From: Tetrahymena thermophila SB210
Lineage: Eukaryota; Ciliophora; Oligohymenophorea; Hymenostomatida; Tetrahymenidae
Assembly: GCF_000189635.1 (NCBI RefSeq)
Contig: NW_002476363.1
Coordinates: forward strand, 248,001 to 312,000
Reading direction: 5' to 3'
DNA length: 64,000 bases
The notes beneath the pieces were generated by a model. It searched no databases. It saw only the letters and a list, made by a program, of their open reading frames with translations, and was not told the DNA's origin. Made by a program: the position numbers and the translations under genes. Shown piece after piece: positions 23,482 through 35,190 of the stretch; position 1 is the stretch's first letter; each line of letters opens with the position of its first letter.

Positions 23482-23500
23482 GTGAGGGGGAGGGGGAGAG
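23482..23500 (+). other. G-rich tract in AT-rich DNA
   Basis: GGTGAGGGGGAGGGGGAGAG-like sequence with two runs of five G, isolated in AT-rich surroundings. Three runs of at least two G give limited quadruplex potential. No neighbouring gene depends on it visibly. Confidence 0.5.
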
Positions 23501-24342
23501 TTTAAAAAGTTTGAAAATATCGGCTCAAGCAGAGGAAAATATGAAATAAATTTTTTTATTTTTATTTTTAAAAATTTAATATATAGTATATGATTTCGTT
23601 TTATAATAAGTAAAATACTATTAAATTTAAGTAATAAATTATGTATAAGATAAAAAGTTAAAACCAACTTTCATAATTATCATATTTTATAGAGTTACAA
23701 AGATTCACTCTTTTATAAAAATCTTACAAATCAAAATTAAATTAATAACTATTTTTTACTTTTTATATTTAAATTTTTAAAAGTCTAATAACATTTTATG
23801 GATATTTAATCAATACAAATTTTGGTTATAATATTATTATTCCAATTATTAAAGTAATTAATATAATGTCCAATTTAATAGGCATCAAATTTATATGTTA
23901 AAATTGCAATGTAATAAAAAAATGCGTTTAAAATAAAATTTATCTCTCTAAATATGTTATCTAAATTAATCAATATGTTAAAAAATACATGTTTTTTTAT
24001 TGAAAACACAAAACTTTTTTTATACATAATTACTACTGATTCGTTTTAGAAAATCAATAACAAAATTCATATTTAGATTTTAGATTTTAGAACTTTAGAT
24101 TCGAATGAAAATTAATATTTTAGAAATAAAATATTTAGAATAAATTTAGATGAATTTTAAAACTATTTAATTAGATTATTTATTTGAAATATTTAATTAA
24201 TTAATTATTTATTATAATTATTTTTATTTGTATTATAAAGTAGATTTATTTTTTTTAAAGTGAGCCCTTATAATTTTTGAATTTATTTAAGGTACTTTTA
24301 TATATTTCTTTTAGCTGTTTGTTGTGTAAAGATCATAAGAAC

Positions 24343-25533
24343 TCATAAGAGCCTTATTTTACAGGTTTTAGAATCCAAATTCGAATTAGAAGATCGATCA
24401 TGAATATAATAAATTTATTCCTCTGAATACCTTTAATAAAACTCTGTAAAATGCTAAACTGAACAATTATACTGAAAATGCTAAAATGACTATTCAGGCT
24501 ACTCATATACTTAATCTGTGAGTTATTTTGTTTTACTTTATCTCTTTTTAAGGATATATTACACTTATTTTTAATCCAGTATATATTTTTCTATGTTAAG
24601 ATATCCTAAAATTGGTCTTTTTCCTGGTACGTCTCCATCTTCCTCTAAGCCGTAGCAAATATGAATTTAAGGCACTATTTTTGGTGATATTTTTAATCCA
24701 TCAAAAGTTAAAATATCTATATTATCAGATATCATAATACTTGAAAAATCAAAGCCATTTTCAACAAAACTCTTTACAATGTTCAAAAATTCAAGAGATG
24801 ATTCATTTCTTTTAGTATAACTTGTAACTTCAAAAAAACCTTGGCGCATAATAAAATTGATGTAATTTTCTACATCAAATCCTAAAAGCTTAATAAAATT
24901 TTCATTACATCCCTATTATATAGATCTTGCATCAGATAGATCATCGATACATTACATTAAATTGTAAGTATAAAATCCATAAATATCCTATTATTCTAAT
25001 AAGCTTTTCAGTTCCTCATTCATAAACTTGTTAAAAATCTCATAATTCCTGCTCTAAACTTCAGGATTTTTTCTTTTTTGACTTAATTTATTAAAAAATG
25101 AAAGATTATTTTAAAAAACTTAGATTTCATTTGCCATTTCATGATACTATTAATCCTAAAGAGAGTTTAACTAATATATTAAAAAACTAAAATCTTATAT
25201 TCCTCTTTATGCTTAATCTAAGTTTATTTGTATAAATTTATCCTATTTTAAATGGTTTAATGAAACTACAGGTCTTAGCTACTTGAAAAGCTATTTATAC
25301 ACTTAAAATCCTTCATCATTATCAAGTCCATTGTATTCTAGATACACATCATAGGGTAAAAATATTTCTTTTTATGAGATTATTTGTTTAGAAATGATAT
25401 TAGCAGCTCTTTACTAAATTTGATTCATTTTTAATTTAGCTAGTTACAATTTATTCTTCTTCTTATACTACCCTTTGTTTTTTGATGGTTACTTCAAAAT
25501 CACCAACCTAGTCTTTTTTTCTTCCATGTCCAT
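24343..25533 (-). CDS. Paralogue A of an unrecognised PAS-like family, 396 aa
   Basis: A single-exon frame of 396 residues on the minus strand, TGA at 24343-24345. The N-terminus is very basic (MDMEEKKTRLVILKQ...KKKNKLQLAK). A Q-rich middle leads to a globular region of about 150 residues: DDLSDARSI...GCNENFIKLLGFD, RQGFFEVTSYTKRNES, IMISDNIDILTFDGLKI, VPQIHICYGLEEDGDVPGK. The NxxFxxLLG and strand-rich pattern resembles a PAS fold. A basic N-terminus plus a PAS-like domain could suggest a DNA-binding regulator, but this is inference. A second copy about 8 kb to the right (32971-34152, same strand) shares the whole layout down to the C-terminal SKTCKIR(F/L)L. I do not recognise a named family. 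Confidence 0.8.
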
Positions 25534-26149
25534 ATCTTCTCTTATGATAATAATAAACAAAATTAGTTATTTTTAATTAAAATATTCTTACTTCTAAAAA
25601 ATTTGATATGATTATACAAGACAAGTAATCACAAATTTTTAATTTACTTTTTTTAATTTCTCATTTTACAAAATTAATTAAATAGATTGATTGATTGAAT
25701 ATCAAAATTCATAATGATTAATTAATTATAATATTAGTTATCTTATCATTAAATGGATAGTAATTAAAAACTTTTTAGTGCTAAGTTTTTTTTTAATTAT
25801 AAAATTAATTAATTAGATTTTAGTTATTCATATTCAATAATAATCACAAAAAAAAATATCATTGATTTTCTTTTAAAAATAAGTTGATAATAAAGAAATG
25901 TAAAGTATTTACTTTCTTCAACAAACAAAGATTATATTTATGTCATTTTTTATATTCAAATTATAAGAAAAATAATTTTATCATAAAATCTAATTTTTAT
26001 AAATATAAAATTGTTCTATTTTATTTTATTTTTTATTAGCTTCTCTTCAAAATTTTAATATTTATTTTATATTTTTTTATAATTATATAAAATTTATATA
26101 TAATGGCAATATTTTATATTTTATTTGAGAAATAAATTTATTTATTTAT
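25534..26149. other. AT-rich intergenic stretch
   Basis: Spacer between paralogue A (its upstream side) and the end of the pepsin-like gene. Nothing beyond AT-rich low-complexity sequence is seen. Confidence 0.5.
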
Positions 26150-27316
26150 TCAGCCAACCTATCTTAACTATTTTTTTGGTTTCAATGGCGTTAAAGCATA
26201 TTTATAGTTCATGTTTTCATCTTAATAGGTATAAAACAAGTATTAGCTGAATACTCGCTTTCCTAATGGCAAATAATCCTAATTGATATCTAAGAATTTT
26301 AATTTAGGCATATAATAGTTGTTTTTTTACTCCATAAATTGTTATGAAGTATATTAGAGCTCTAAAAATGGTTTTTTAGGAAAATCTCCAGATTAGTCAA
26401 TTAATATATTGATATCAAAAGTGAAATCATTGACTAAATAGCTCCATTTACCTAGTTGGTCTGCTGTGAAAATCGACATATCTGGTTAAAGTCTTTTTTC
26501 ATTTATTATTTATATAAAGTCGTCTAGGCGGTGCTTATGAAATTAGAAAAAAGAATCATCAAAAGTTGGATCAATTTATACAACAACCTGACTAGTGTTT
26601 AGTAGCTCTCTGCAAAATAGGAGCTGCCCATTAAAATTTTTAATAATGGTTTCATTATAATACAAATGACTTACACTAGTTAAGTTATAAAATGGTTAAT
26701 AAACAAGCTATGTATCATACCCAGGGATTATTAAATGATAACTATTATCTGTGTAGTAAATTGAATAACCGAGTTTATCAATTTTTCCCTAATTAAAAAG
26801 AGAAAGAAGAACTTAAGATTCTAGTCGAGCACTTGGAATTGAATATAAGAGCAAACCTATTCTCTGTGAGTCGTATTTTTAAGGATTTAGACTAGTAGGT
26901 TTGATATATTTAACATGATAAACGCCTTAAAGATATAAAATTGTACCGTCTATCACGATTGGTACATCGATTATGTCTCCACTAGCAAAATAATCTTAGC
27001 TTATTTAAAAGTTTGTGAATTAGCCTACTACAAGACAACTATTTTAAGGCAAACAACTATATGGAGTTAATTCATTTTCTTCTGTAAATAGATAGCAGTC
27101 TTAGCAATCAGGAGATGTAAAATAAGTAAACCTAGTTTATAAATCAAATTTTACATTGGTCACTCCAATAGTTTCAATATGCATTGAAGCTCTGAATTTA
27201 TCATCTAGCACAATTTTAAGATTTTTTTAAAGACTCTTTTCATATGAGGCGTTTAGTAGTGAAATTGTACAGCAAGCAAAGCTTAATAGTAGACAAAACA
27301 GGATGAAGTTTTTCAT
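26150..27316 (-). CDS. Secreted pepsin-like protein with degenerate active sites, 388 aa
   Basis: A single-exon frame of 388 residues starting with a clear signal peptide (MKNFILFCLLLSFACCTISL). The order of segments follows a family A1 aspartic protease. First lobe: VKFDLQTRFTYFTSPDCQDC, where a peptidase has FDTGSSxxWxPSxxCxxC. Mid-region: SGDIIDVPIVIDG, then IGLLLYSIP, then LFNQGKIDKLGYSIYYTD. Second lobe: VVQIDPTFDD, where a peptidase has a DTG(T/S)S. Both aspartates remain but the Gly/Ser/Thr context that shapes the active site is lost, so it is probably a non-peptidase secreted or vesicle-lumen protein. Length agrees with the family. The family call comes from segment order only and could be wrong in detail. 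Confidence 0.7.
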
Positions 27317-27493
27317 GTTATTTCCAATTTATGTTTTTTTATTAATATTTAATTATAAGATCAAAATTGTTTCTAAGTTTTTCAAATATAAATGAATTAA
27401 AAATACAATTTTGATTAGATTTCTAAATGCTGAAGATTCCTATTTTTAATAAATGTGTAAAGTTCCTGATTAGTTATTTAAGAGGAGAAGTTA

Positions 27494-27662
27494 TTGAAAT
27501 TGGTTTTCAAATTTAATTTATGTAATCATTAAATCGACTACCATTAAATTTTTCTTTGCTAAAGTTTACAAATATTAACAATAGTGTAAAATTTCTAATT
27601 TGTGAATAGAGAGATGTAAAATAATAAAAATTGGTTTTCAAATTTACTTTTTATAATCACTG
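27494..27662. repeat. Short direct repeat pair
   Basis: AAATTGGTTTTCAAATTTA occurs at about 27496-27515 and again at about 27628-27647, each followed by a similar TAATCA(T/C)T tail and AAT(C/T)GA. The period is about 132 bases, consistent with a local duplication. Confidence 0.6.
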
Positions 27663-28339
27663 AATTAATTGATCACAATCAAAAACAATAAATAAAACAT
27701 CATAAATGTATTTTTTTACTTTTTATAGCACAAAACAAGAAAGAAGTAACACAATATTGTTTGAAAAATATAAAAATATATTTATTAACATTTTAATTTT
27801 TAGTTTGTTTGTAGTAAATTAGTATGAAGCTAGTTAGTCTATTTATTACTCTTTTTTTAAAATTTAATATAATAATTAAGATAAATTTTTTATCTGATCA
27901 TCTCCACCCAATTGATAGGTTAACTTTTAATGATCCAACTAACAATTAGATTTCTAATTCATAATAAGTAATTTTTAATTTATCATGTTTAGGTATGTAA
28001 GTAAGCTATCTTGCGTATTATCAACTAAAAGGACTACAATATGTATTAGCTTTAAAAATATCTATCCATAAAAAAAAATTTACAGCAAAAAATACTTTTC
28101 TTTAAGAAAATATGTTAAACTATTTTTTTATAATTGTAATCTGTAAAAAATATTAATATTAATTCAATAATTTTGAAGATAAAACAGTTTATTTTTAACA
28201 ATATATGACTATTTTTGACAAATAATAATGAATTATAAAATTCTTATAATATAATTTACTAAAACATCAAAAAATAAAGTCACTTTACTTTATTCTAAAA
28301 TAAATTTAAACTTTTAAATAGTAAATTATCCTTAACTAT

Positions 28340-28825
28340 TATTCACCACAAAATATTTTTTATTTTTGTAATCACTTTATCCATAATAGAAAAGAAAATA
28401 TATAGATAATACTATTTAGTTTCCTGATAAGAAAAATAATACATATTATAATACTTATTAGGATATAAAAAATCTAATTTATTAAAACTGTATCCTCATA
28501 ATCAATTATCCAAAAAACACTTCCAGTGTAAGGTATTATCTATAAGTAAAAGTAATATTTTATTTGATCATTTTGTTTTTCATAATAATAAACTAAATTA
28601 ATATATCACCTTTAATATTTTGAATAAAAAAATATTTTTTGCATCAAAATTATTCATCATAAAATACATTTTTTCTAATAGAAAAGAGTTTTTTATCTAG
28701 TATAAATTTGGCACTCATAATAAATAAAAAAATTATAGGTAATAAACATAAAATTCCTGAATAGAACAAATAATATATATTAGGTTTATAATACTTATTA
28801 GGATATAGGAATTTATTAAAACTAA
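28340..28825. repeat. Decayed direct repeat, unit about 150-180 bases
   Basis: The block ATAATACTTATTAGGATATA followed by an AATTTATTAAAACT tail occurs near 28448-28489 and near 28788-28823. Both copies are preceded by TTCCTGA and, further left, by a TAATAGAAAAGA motif. The copies are diverged, so the duplication is old. Confidence 0.6.
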
Positions 28826-29272
28826 TTTCTTATTAACTATATAATATTTTTTAATTGTTTGTTATCTTCAAAAACCTAAAATTCCTAAAGAAACTTGCCA
28901 AATATTCATAATTTGAAAACTTTGACTATCCTATCAAAACAATACTGAGCAGAATAGATAATTAATTGATAGGTTTTATAAAATTATATTAAAATTATAA
29001 GATAAATTAAAATAGAACTGTTTAAATTTATATTTTAAATAAATACAATGTTTAACTAAAACATTTATTTGTTTTATTTATTTATTTTTAACTGGATATT
29101 GTTGATTTAATCAAATATTAATTTTCTTTAATAAGTTTAATTTTTGCTCATTTGCTTGCTACCTTTCATTTAAAATATTTGCAAACAAAACAAAATCAAA
29201 TTTTATTAATAAAATTTGAAATTTTAGAATAATCATTAAATAGAAGAGTAAGTATTAATTATCAAAGAAAGA

Positions 29273-32200
29273 ATGTCTTCACTAAAAGATGTAAAAATTA
29301 GAAAACTTAGGATTAAATAAATAACAAGTTTACTTTAAATTTCATAATATGAAAGAGATTATTAGAAAGAATTAACTCTCTTAATTTTAGTGATTCAGAA
29401 GAAGAGTCAAACTACAAGAAATCATAGTAAACGAAGAACCAGCGTGATCTTACATTTCCTAATAAAAAGTTGAAATTTGATGGTAATTATTTAGTAGATT
29501 CTTCATTTGGATTTCAAATTATTATTTAATAAAAGATAATCAAAAAAAGATGAACACAGATTTACCAAGAAGTGTTGTGGAAAAGAAATAAGCTTAAAGT
29601 AAGAGTAAAAATAAATTACATTTATGAAAATAATTTTCTACATTTAATAAGGTAGGAATTATAGATAATAAGAAAGTATGAATTAAAAAATAGAAACAAA
29701 AGAAAAATTTAATGGAGTTGAAGAAAATAACTAAACTTTTGCAGATATTGAGAGGCGTATTTAATAATTGGAACTTGACCTCTCTAAAAGTTTAATGTCA
29801 TCATAAAATAATTACAATAATAGTTAACACAAGATTGTAGATGAAAGTAGCATTAACTATTCGGACAGTTTGAGGGATTAAAAAGGCGAATATGAATATT
29901 ATGATGCTGAAATGCAGTAGCATAACAAAGAATTAGAATAAATCACTTAAACTATGGGGAATGTATTAGACAATAAAAATTTTTCATAAATAAGCTACTT
30001 ACCACATTAGAACAATCAAAATATCAATAGAAATTCAAAAAATTTCATTAACTCAAATAATAATTGCACCAGCTGCACTCACGTTGGTTCTTTCAACTGT
30101 TTTTAAAATTAACTTTCTTAAGATTGTTTGTGTTGCAAATAAGCTCAGCATCACTTTCACTCTTGTCATAGCAATCACACTTTTAACACTGAACATGAAA
30201 TGCAATACTGTCCTCATTGTAATTGTTTACTATTTTAACTTTTTATTCAAAAATATAGAGCTAGCAAAAGATATTTTCTAAATAATTTAAAATTCATTAA
30301 ATTTATAAATTTTAAAATAATAATTCTTATTAGAAACAATCAATAGCAATGTTTGCTATAGATAAAAAGTTAATAGTATGGAAAGAAATTAATCAAATGG
30401 ACAATATCTTTATTAAGATAATAAGTAGATATATCAACATGATAGATTTTAGAGGAATGTGAATAAGAATTTTGAGAATTTCGAGAGAGAAACTTAGGAG
30501 TTAAATAGAAGGGTTGCAGAAATAAAAAAAGAATTGGAGAATGACAACGAATCATCTGAAAATAGTGACGATGAAAGCAGTAAAAAATAGAAAGATAGAT
30601 CATTATTAGACTCTAATTCCTTTTATAGAAACAAAAAGAGCAATGATGTCTCTGTTGATTCTGTAAGCTAAAGAAAGCCATAGAAATCAATTTTAAAACA
30701 TAGCTTTTCAAATATAGACTAAAAAATATAAAATTCTTAAATGAAATTACTCTAAGAATTAGAGAAATCCTATTCCTAAGCAGATGGTGGAAGTGGCTTA
30801 GATAATAATCAATAAAATTACTTTTTATAATAAAAATACCAATAATAGTAATAATAAGATAGAAGTTCCTATTACACAAATAATTCATAAAGTCATGAAT
30901 AAAAATATTAATTCTCTTAGAATTAAAATAACAATTATAGTAGCTCAAACCAAGTATACAACGATAAGGAAAATAACTACTAATCATAAAACTATAGTAA
31001 TATTAGTACAACTCCTTTTTAATCTAGACCTCTCTTTAATGACGCTGATAAAACTGAATTACTAAATTAGCTGGCTAGAGAAAAATAGTTGTTAGAAGAA
31101 ATAGCAAATTTAAGGTATTTATTTTTGATTTATTTGAATTTAAATCATCTAAAAATCAAGCTCAAATAAAATATTTTATAGAAGATAAAATAATTAGCTT
31201 GCAAGCTAAAATGGTAGTAGAAACGGAAGTAGAAATGCAAGTAGAAAAGAGAGCAGGCATGAGGATGAAACATACAATAAAAGTAGAAATAATAGTAATA
31301 GCAGAAGCCCATCTTTAAAAGAATATAAAACTCCTGATTTAAAATTTAAAGAGTAATCAGAAGAAAAAATAAAAAGAAAGAAAAGACAAAACTCATTCCA
31401 GAATGAATATTAAACAAATGAAGGAAATCAGCAAAAACAATATGAAAGTTAAAGAAATCCCTCCAAATAAACAAATAAATCCTATGAAAATTAAAAATAA
31501 TATTAAAAGTAATTAGATAACTATTCAACTAAATAAACAGAGCAATATCAAACTTAGCAGAATTAATAATAAAATGATAATAATTTCTACAGCAAGAGAT
31601 CAGATTCTTAAACTAATACAAAAAGAATAGTCAAATAATAAAAGCAAGTTAAAGAAATGGAAAAGCTAAAGAAAGAAACTGAGTTATTGTAATTAAAATT
31701 CTTATCAATTTACTTTAATTTACATTATTTTTTATTAGAAAATAAGTAGAAAGGATCAGAAAAAATATTTAGCACTCCATAAAAAAAAAGATAAATGAAT
31801 AAAAGCTTATAGAGTAATTTCATTAAGATTTTATCAAATTTTTAAGCATTCAATTTATAGGAAATAAGAAAAAGCTTAGAAAGCTAGAAGATAATAGCAC
31901 AGCTCATAACATGATCTTTAAAACCAATAAAAAATGGTTTCTAAAAGTTAAATGTAAAATAAATAATAAAACAAACTAATTTAGATTATAAGTTAAATTT
32001 TTAATAAAAAAGGTAAAACCACTGTTAAAATTGCTCTTTCTTACTAAATAGAGGAATTCCTACAACTTACTGCAGCTGTGATAAAAATAGAAAATGAAAC
32101 GAAAAACAAAATATTCCTAAAAGGAAACCAATTTTCATAAATAAAATATTAAGAAAAAGTTTAAAATAGAAAAATACTACATAATGAAATCATTAGAAGT

Positions 32201-32410
32201 TTTTTTTAAAATGTTTATTTATTCATATACAATTATTGTTATTTATTCTTGCATATAAATCAATCATCACATAAAAATTATTCCATTTCTTTAAAAATTA
32301 ATAATTTTTTTTATTTAGTTTAATAATTCAGTTAAATAGGTATTTTATAGTTAGAAAGGTAAATTTTATTTTTTCATATTCTAAAAAATGTATTTTTTAA
32401 TTAAATTTGA
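29273..32410 (+). CDS. Q/N- and S-rich coiled-coil protein with a Cys/His patch, 895 aa
   Basis: Eight exons fit in phase: 29273-29290, 29356-29482, 29536-29598, 29652-30218, 30334-31114, 31182-31688, 31739-31813 and 31861-32410, totalling 896 codons. The protein is highly charged and rich in Ser, Asn, Gln and Lys. Residues about 210-260 hold a dense Cys/His cluster (CTSCTHVGSFNC, DCLCCKQAQHHFHSCHSNHT, HEMQYCPH) that could bind metal. Coiled-coil segments follow (LNRRVAEIKKELEN, LAREKQLLEEIANLR, MEKLKKETELL). No enzyme motif is visible. The last exon becomes AT-rich after about 32190, so the true stop may come earlier through one more intron. Function unknown; a structural or centriolar/ciliary role would be a guess. 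Confidence 0.7.
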
Positions 32411-32970
32411 ATGAAGCAAAATCTAAAAAATGTTAGTATTCGTTTTTATAACCCCCCATTTTTAAAATTTTCAGCTCATGGTAAATTGCGCCAAGTGAAG
32501 CAGTGGGCAGATAGTACGCTAACGAAGTATTTATTACCAACAAATTATTTTTACATTAAGAATAAAATAGAGTAAAAAGTAGAAGTTTAGTGATATTACA
32601 AGTGAATAAATTTGTATTTATATATTCAAATACATAACAAGAATATACTTAATAATTTCGAAACTTAGGGATATTAAATAAATATATAATTAAATATTTT
32701 TATGTATATTTATTGATGACAACTAAATTAATTGATCAAGCTCTTATAATAAATTATTTTTATATAAAGAATGAGATAGAGTTAAAAGAAGAAGTGTTAT
32801 GTTTGTTTGTTTATATTTGAGAATTTAATTAATAATGAGTATTTTTATTAAGTTGAGCCAAATTTGTTTTGAATGGTAGATTGTTTTTGAATGATATTTG
32901 TCTAAACAGTTAGTAAATATTCCATTAACTTATAAGTTGTTAAATTTTACAACTTTTTGTAGTATTTATT
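32411..32970. other. Intergenic stretch with a GC-richer patch and a direct repeat
   Basis: Convergent gene ends face each other here. At about 32470-32530 there is an unusual mixed-composition patch (GCGCCAAGTGAAGCAGTGGGC and following bases). A diverged direct repeat is present: TTATTTTTACATTAAGAATA near 32545 and TTATTTTTATATAAAGAATG near 32754, period about 209 bases. Confidence 0.5.
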
Positions 32971-34152
32971 TCACAGGAACCTGATTTTACAGGTTTTAGA
33001 TTCACAGTTTTAATAGTCGTTTGGAATTTATTAAAATGATTATTTTGAGTGTTTTTCTTAAAATTCTTTGAAATGCTAGGCAGAGCAGGTGTATTGAAAA
33101 TGCTAGAATGATTATTCAGGCTCTTCATAAATTAGCTCACTAAACTCCTTTTTTTTATTCTGCCTCACATCAAGAATATATTGAATTTATTTTTCATCCA
33201 AAATATATTTTACTATATAGAGATATCCTAAAATTGATTTCTGACCTGGTATGATTCCATCTTCGTCTTAGCCGTAACAAATATGAATTTAAGGAACAAT
33301 TTTAGCAGTTATCTTGATTCCATCTAAAGTTAAAATATCTATATTGTCACTCACCATAATACTTGACATATCAAAGTTGTTTTCAAAGAGAGTCTTTACA
33401 ATATCAATAAATTCTTAGGTTTGTTCATTCCTTTTGGTATAATTAGTAACCTCAAAGAAACCCTGACGCATAATCAAATTATAATAACTTTCTAAATCAG
33501 ATCCTAAAAGCTTAATAAAATTTTCATTGCAACCTGATTAGATAACACTTGCATCTGATAGATCATCTACACATTAAATTAATTAATAACTATAAAATCC
33601 ATAAGGATCTTGTTCTTCTAAAAAAATCTTGAGCTCTTCATTCATAAAAGTGTTAAAAGTTTGATAGTTTCTTTTCTAGATTTCTGGAATTTTTCTGCTT
33701 AAACAGCATTATGCTATGTAGTGAAGATTCTATTTATAATTTGTAAGACGCGTAGCCAATTAATGATATTCTTAATTTTGTAGCGAATCCAGCTAATTTA
33801 TCAAAGGATCTAAGTTAAGTATTCCTCTTTACGTTTAATCTAAGTTTACTTGAAGAAATTTTAGCTATTTTAGATGATTAAGCGAAACTACAGGTCTTAG
33901 CTATTTGTAAAGAGATTTATAAACTAAAAATCCTTATTCATTATCAAGTCCATTAAACTCAATATACATATCATGCGATAAAAATATTTCTTTTTGAGCA
34001 GCTAATGGCTTGTAAATGATTTAGACAACTCTTTGCTATATTTCATTTGGATTTCTCTTAGCTAGCTATAATTAATTATTTTTATTTTAGTCTTCATTCT
34101 TTTTTGGCTGTCTTAAAATAACAAGTCTTGTCTTGGTTTCTTCTATTTCCAT
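32971..34152 (-). CDS. Paralogue B of an unrecognised PAS-like family, 393 aa
   Basis: A single-exon frame of 393 residues, TGA at 32971-32973. It is collinear with paralogue A over its full length: MEIEETKTRLVILRQPKKN, KEIFLSHDMYIEFNGLDNEQ, LYKQLRPVVSLNHLKQ, GCNENFIKLLGSDLESYY, RQGFFEVTNYTKRNE, ICYGQDEDGIIPGQKSILGY, EEPEQSFQHFQYTCSAQHF and the end SKTCKIRFL. Divergence is higher in the middle Q-rich linker (about residues 125-175) than in the PAS-like region, which suggests selection on the latter. The copies keep the same strand and lie about 8 kb apart with other genes in between, so this is a dispersed or since-interrupted duplication. Function unknown. Confidence 0.8.
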
Positions 34153-35190
34153 TTTTGCCTTAATTAAATAAAAACAGACTTACTAAATAAATTAGAATTC
34201 TAATTAGCTAATTAATTAATTAGTAGTAAAATTTGTTTTAAGTATATATTATATATAAAGCTAATAATTCATTCATTAACTTTTCAAATTGATTAGTTGT
34301 TTTGCTTCTCCTCTTCTTTAAATTTGATAAATTAATTGAGGCTTAAATGGAATGCTTTACAATCATTTTTTAGTCATATTTAAAATAGATTGCCAAAAAA
34401 AGCAGTATTATTCTCAATTTTCAAAATATTTATATTATCTATACAAAACAATAGCAAAAAAAATGTTAGGTTATCTATCGTTGAATCAAGTATATTTTAA
34501 TTATTTTGATATAAAATTAAATTCTGAAAACCTTCAAATCATTATTAAAACCTAAGAATAAAGTATCATTTTTTTTAATTGAAACAAAATGTAATTTCAT
34601 ATTACAATTACATAACACAAACTAATAAATAATTAAAAAATACAAAATAATAAATAATAAATATTTCATGAAAACAAACTTTCAAAAAAAAACTACTTTA
34701 AGAGGAATTAAATAAAATACAACAATTTTTTGACTATTAATTTTTATTTTTTTATTCTCTTAATCTTTATCTAGAAAAAATGCTATTTCATTAAAAAATA
34801 AATGAAAACATCAAAAATATACCCTCTTTAGCTTTTTAGGTAAGAACATTCATTTTTAAGGTTGTTGCCATCGTTTGAATAGGCAAAGAAGTTTAATTCA
34901 ACTAACATTTTTTATTTTGAAAATAATTTGAAGTATTTTTGTTCACAAAAAAATTATAATGTTATTTAAATATTATTTATATAATTTGAGTTATTTATAT
35001 ATGAAATAGATAGATAGATTAGATCTTTTTATGAAATAATTATATCAAATAAAATATATTATATAAAATTTGAGTTATTATATAACATAGATTATATCTT
35101 TTTATGGCATATTATTACATATAGAGTACTAGAAATTTGAGTTTATCAATTTCATTTAGTTTATGAATTCAATGCGATTAAATTGCTTTT
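34153..35190. other. AT-rich intergenic stretch
   Basis: Region between two minus-strand genes. A plus-strand open frame at 34352-34555 has no family and no context. Near 34985-35110 a TTTGAGTTATTATATA... motif followed by AGAT...CTTTTTATG occurs twice (period about 80 bases), a minor local repeat. Confidence 0.5.

Larger units (their letters stand above)
21965..24342. other. Long intergenic stretch with a base-composition island and a G-rich tract
   Basis: About 2.4 kb without a secure gene. It contains an island at about 22525-22790 of clearly less AT-rich sequence (separate entry) and a G-rich tract at 23482-23500. The rest is ordinary AT-rich spacer. The genes on both sides point away or end here: the pseudokinase gene ends at its left edge and the minus-strand gene A ends at its right edge. 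Confidence 0.55.
27317..29272. other. Long AT-rich intergenic stretch with degenerate direct repeats
   Basis: About 2 kb between divergently oriented genes (pepsin-like minus, Q/N-rich plus), so both promoters should lie here. It contains two sets of decayed direct repeats, listed separately. No gene was recognised. Confidence 0.55.

Noticed and set aside
30084-30987. Open frames on both strands within 30.1-31.0 kb
   Set aside because: Shadows of the Q/N-rich gene, whose eight exons join in phase and include the Cys/His patch.
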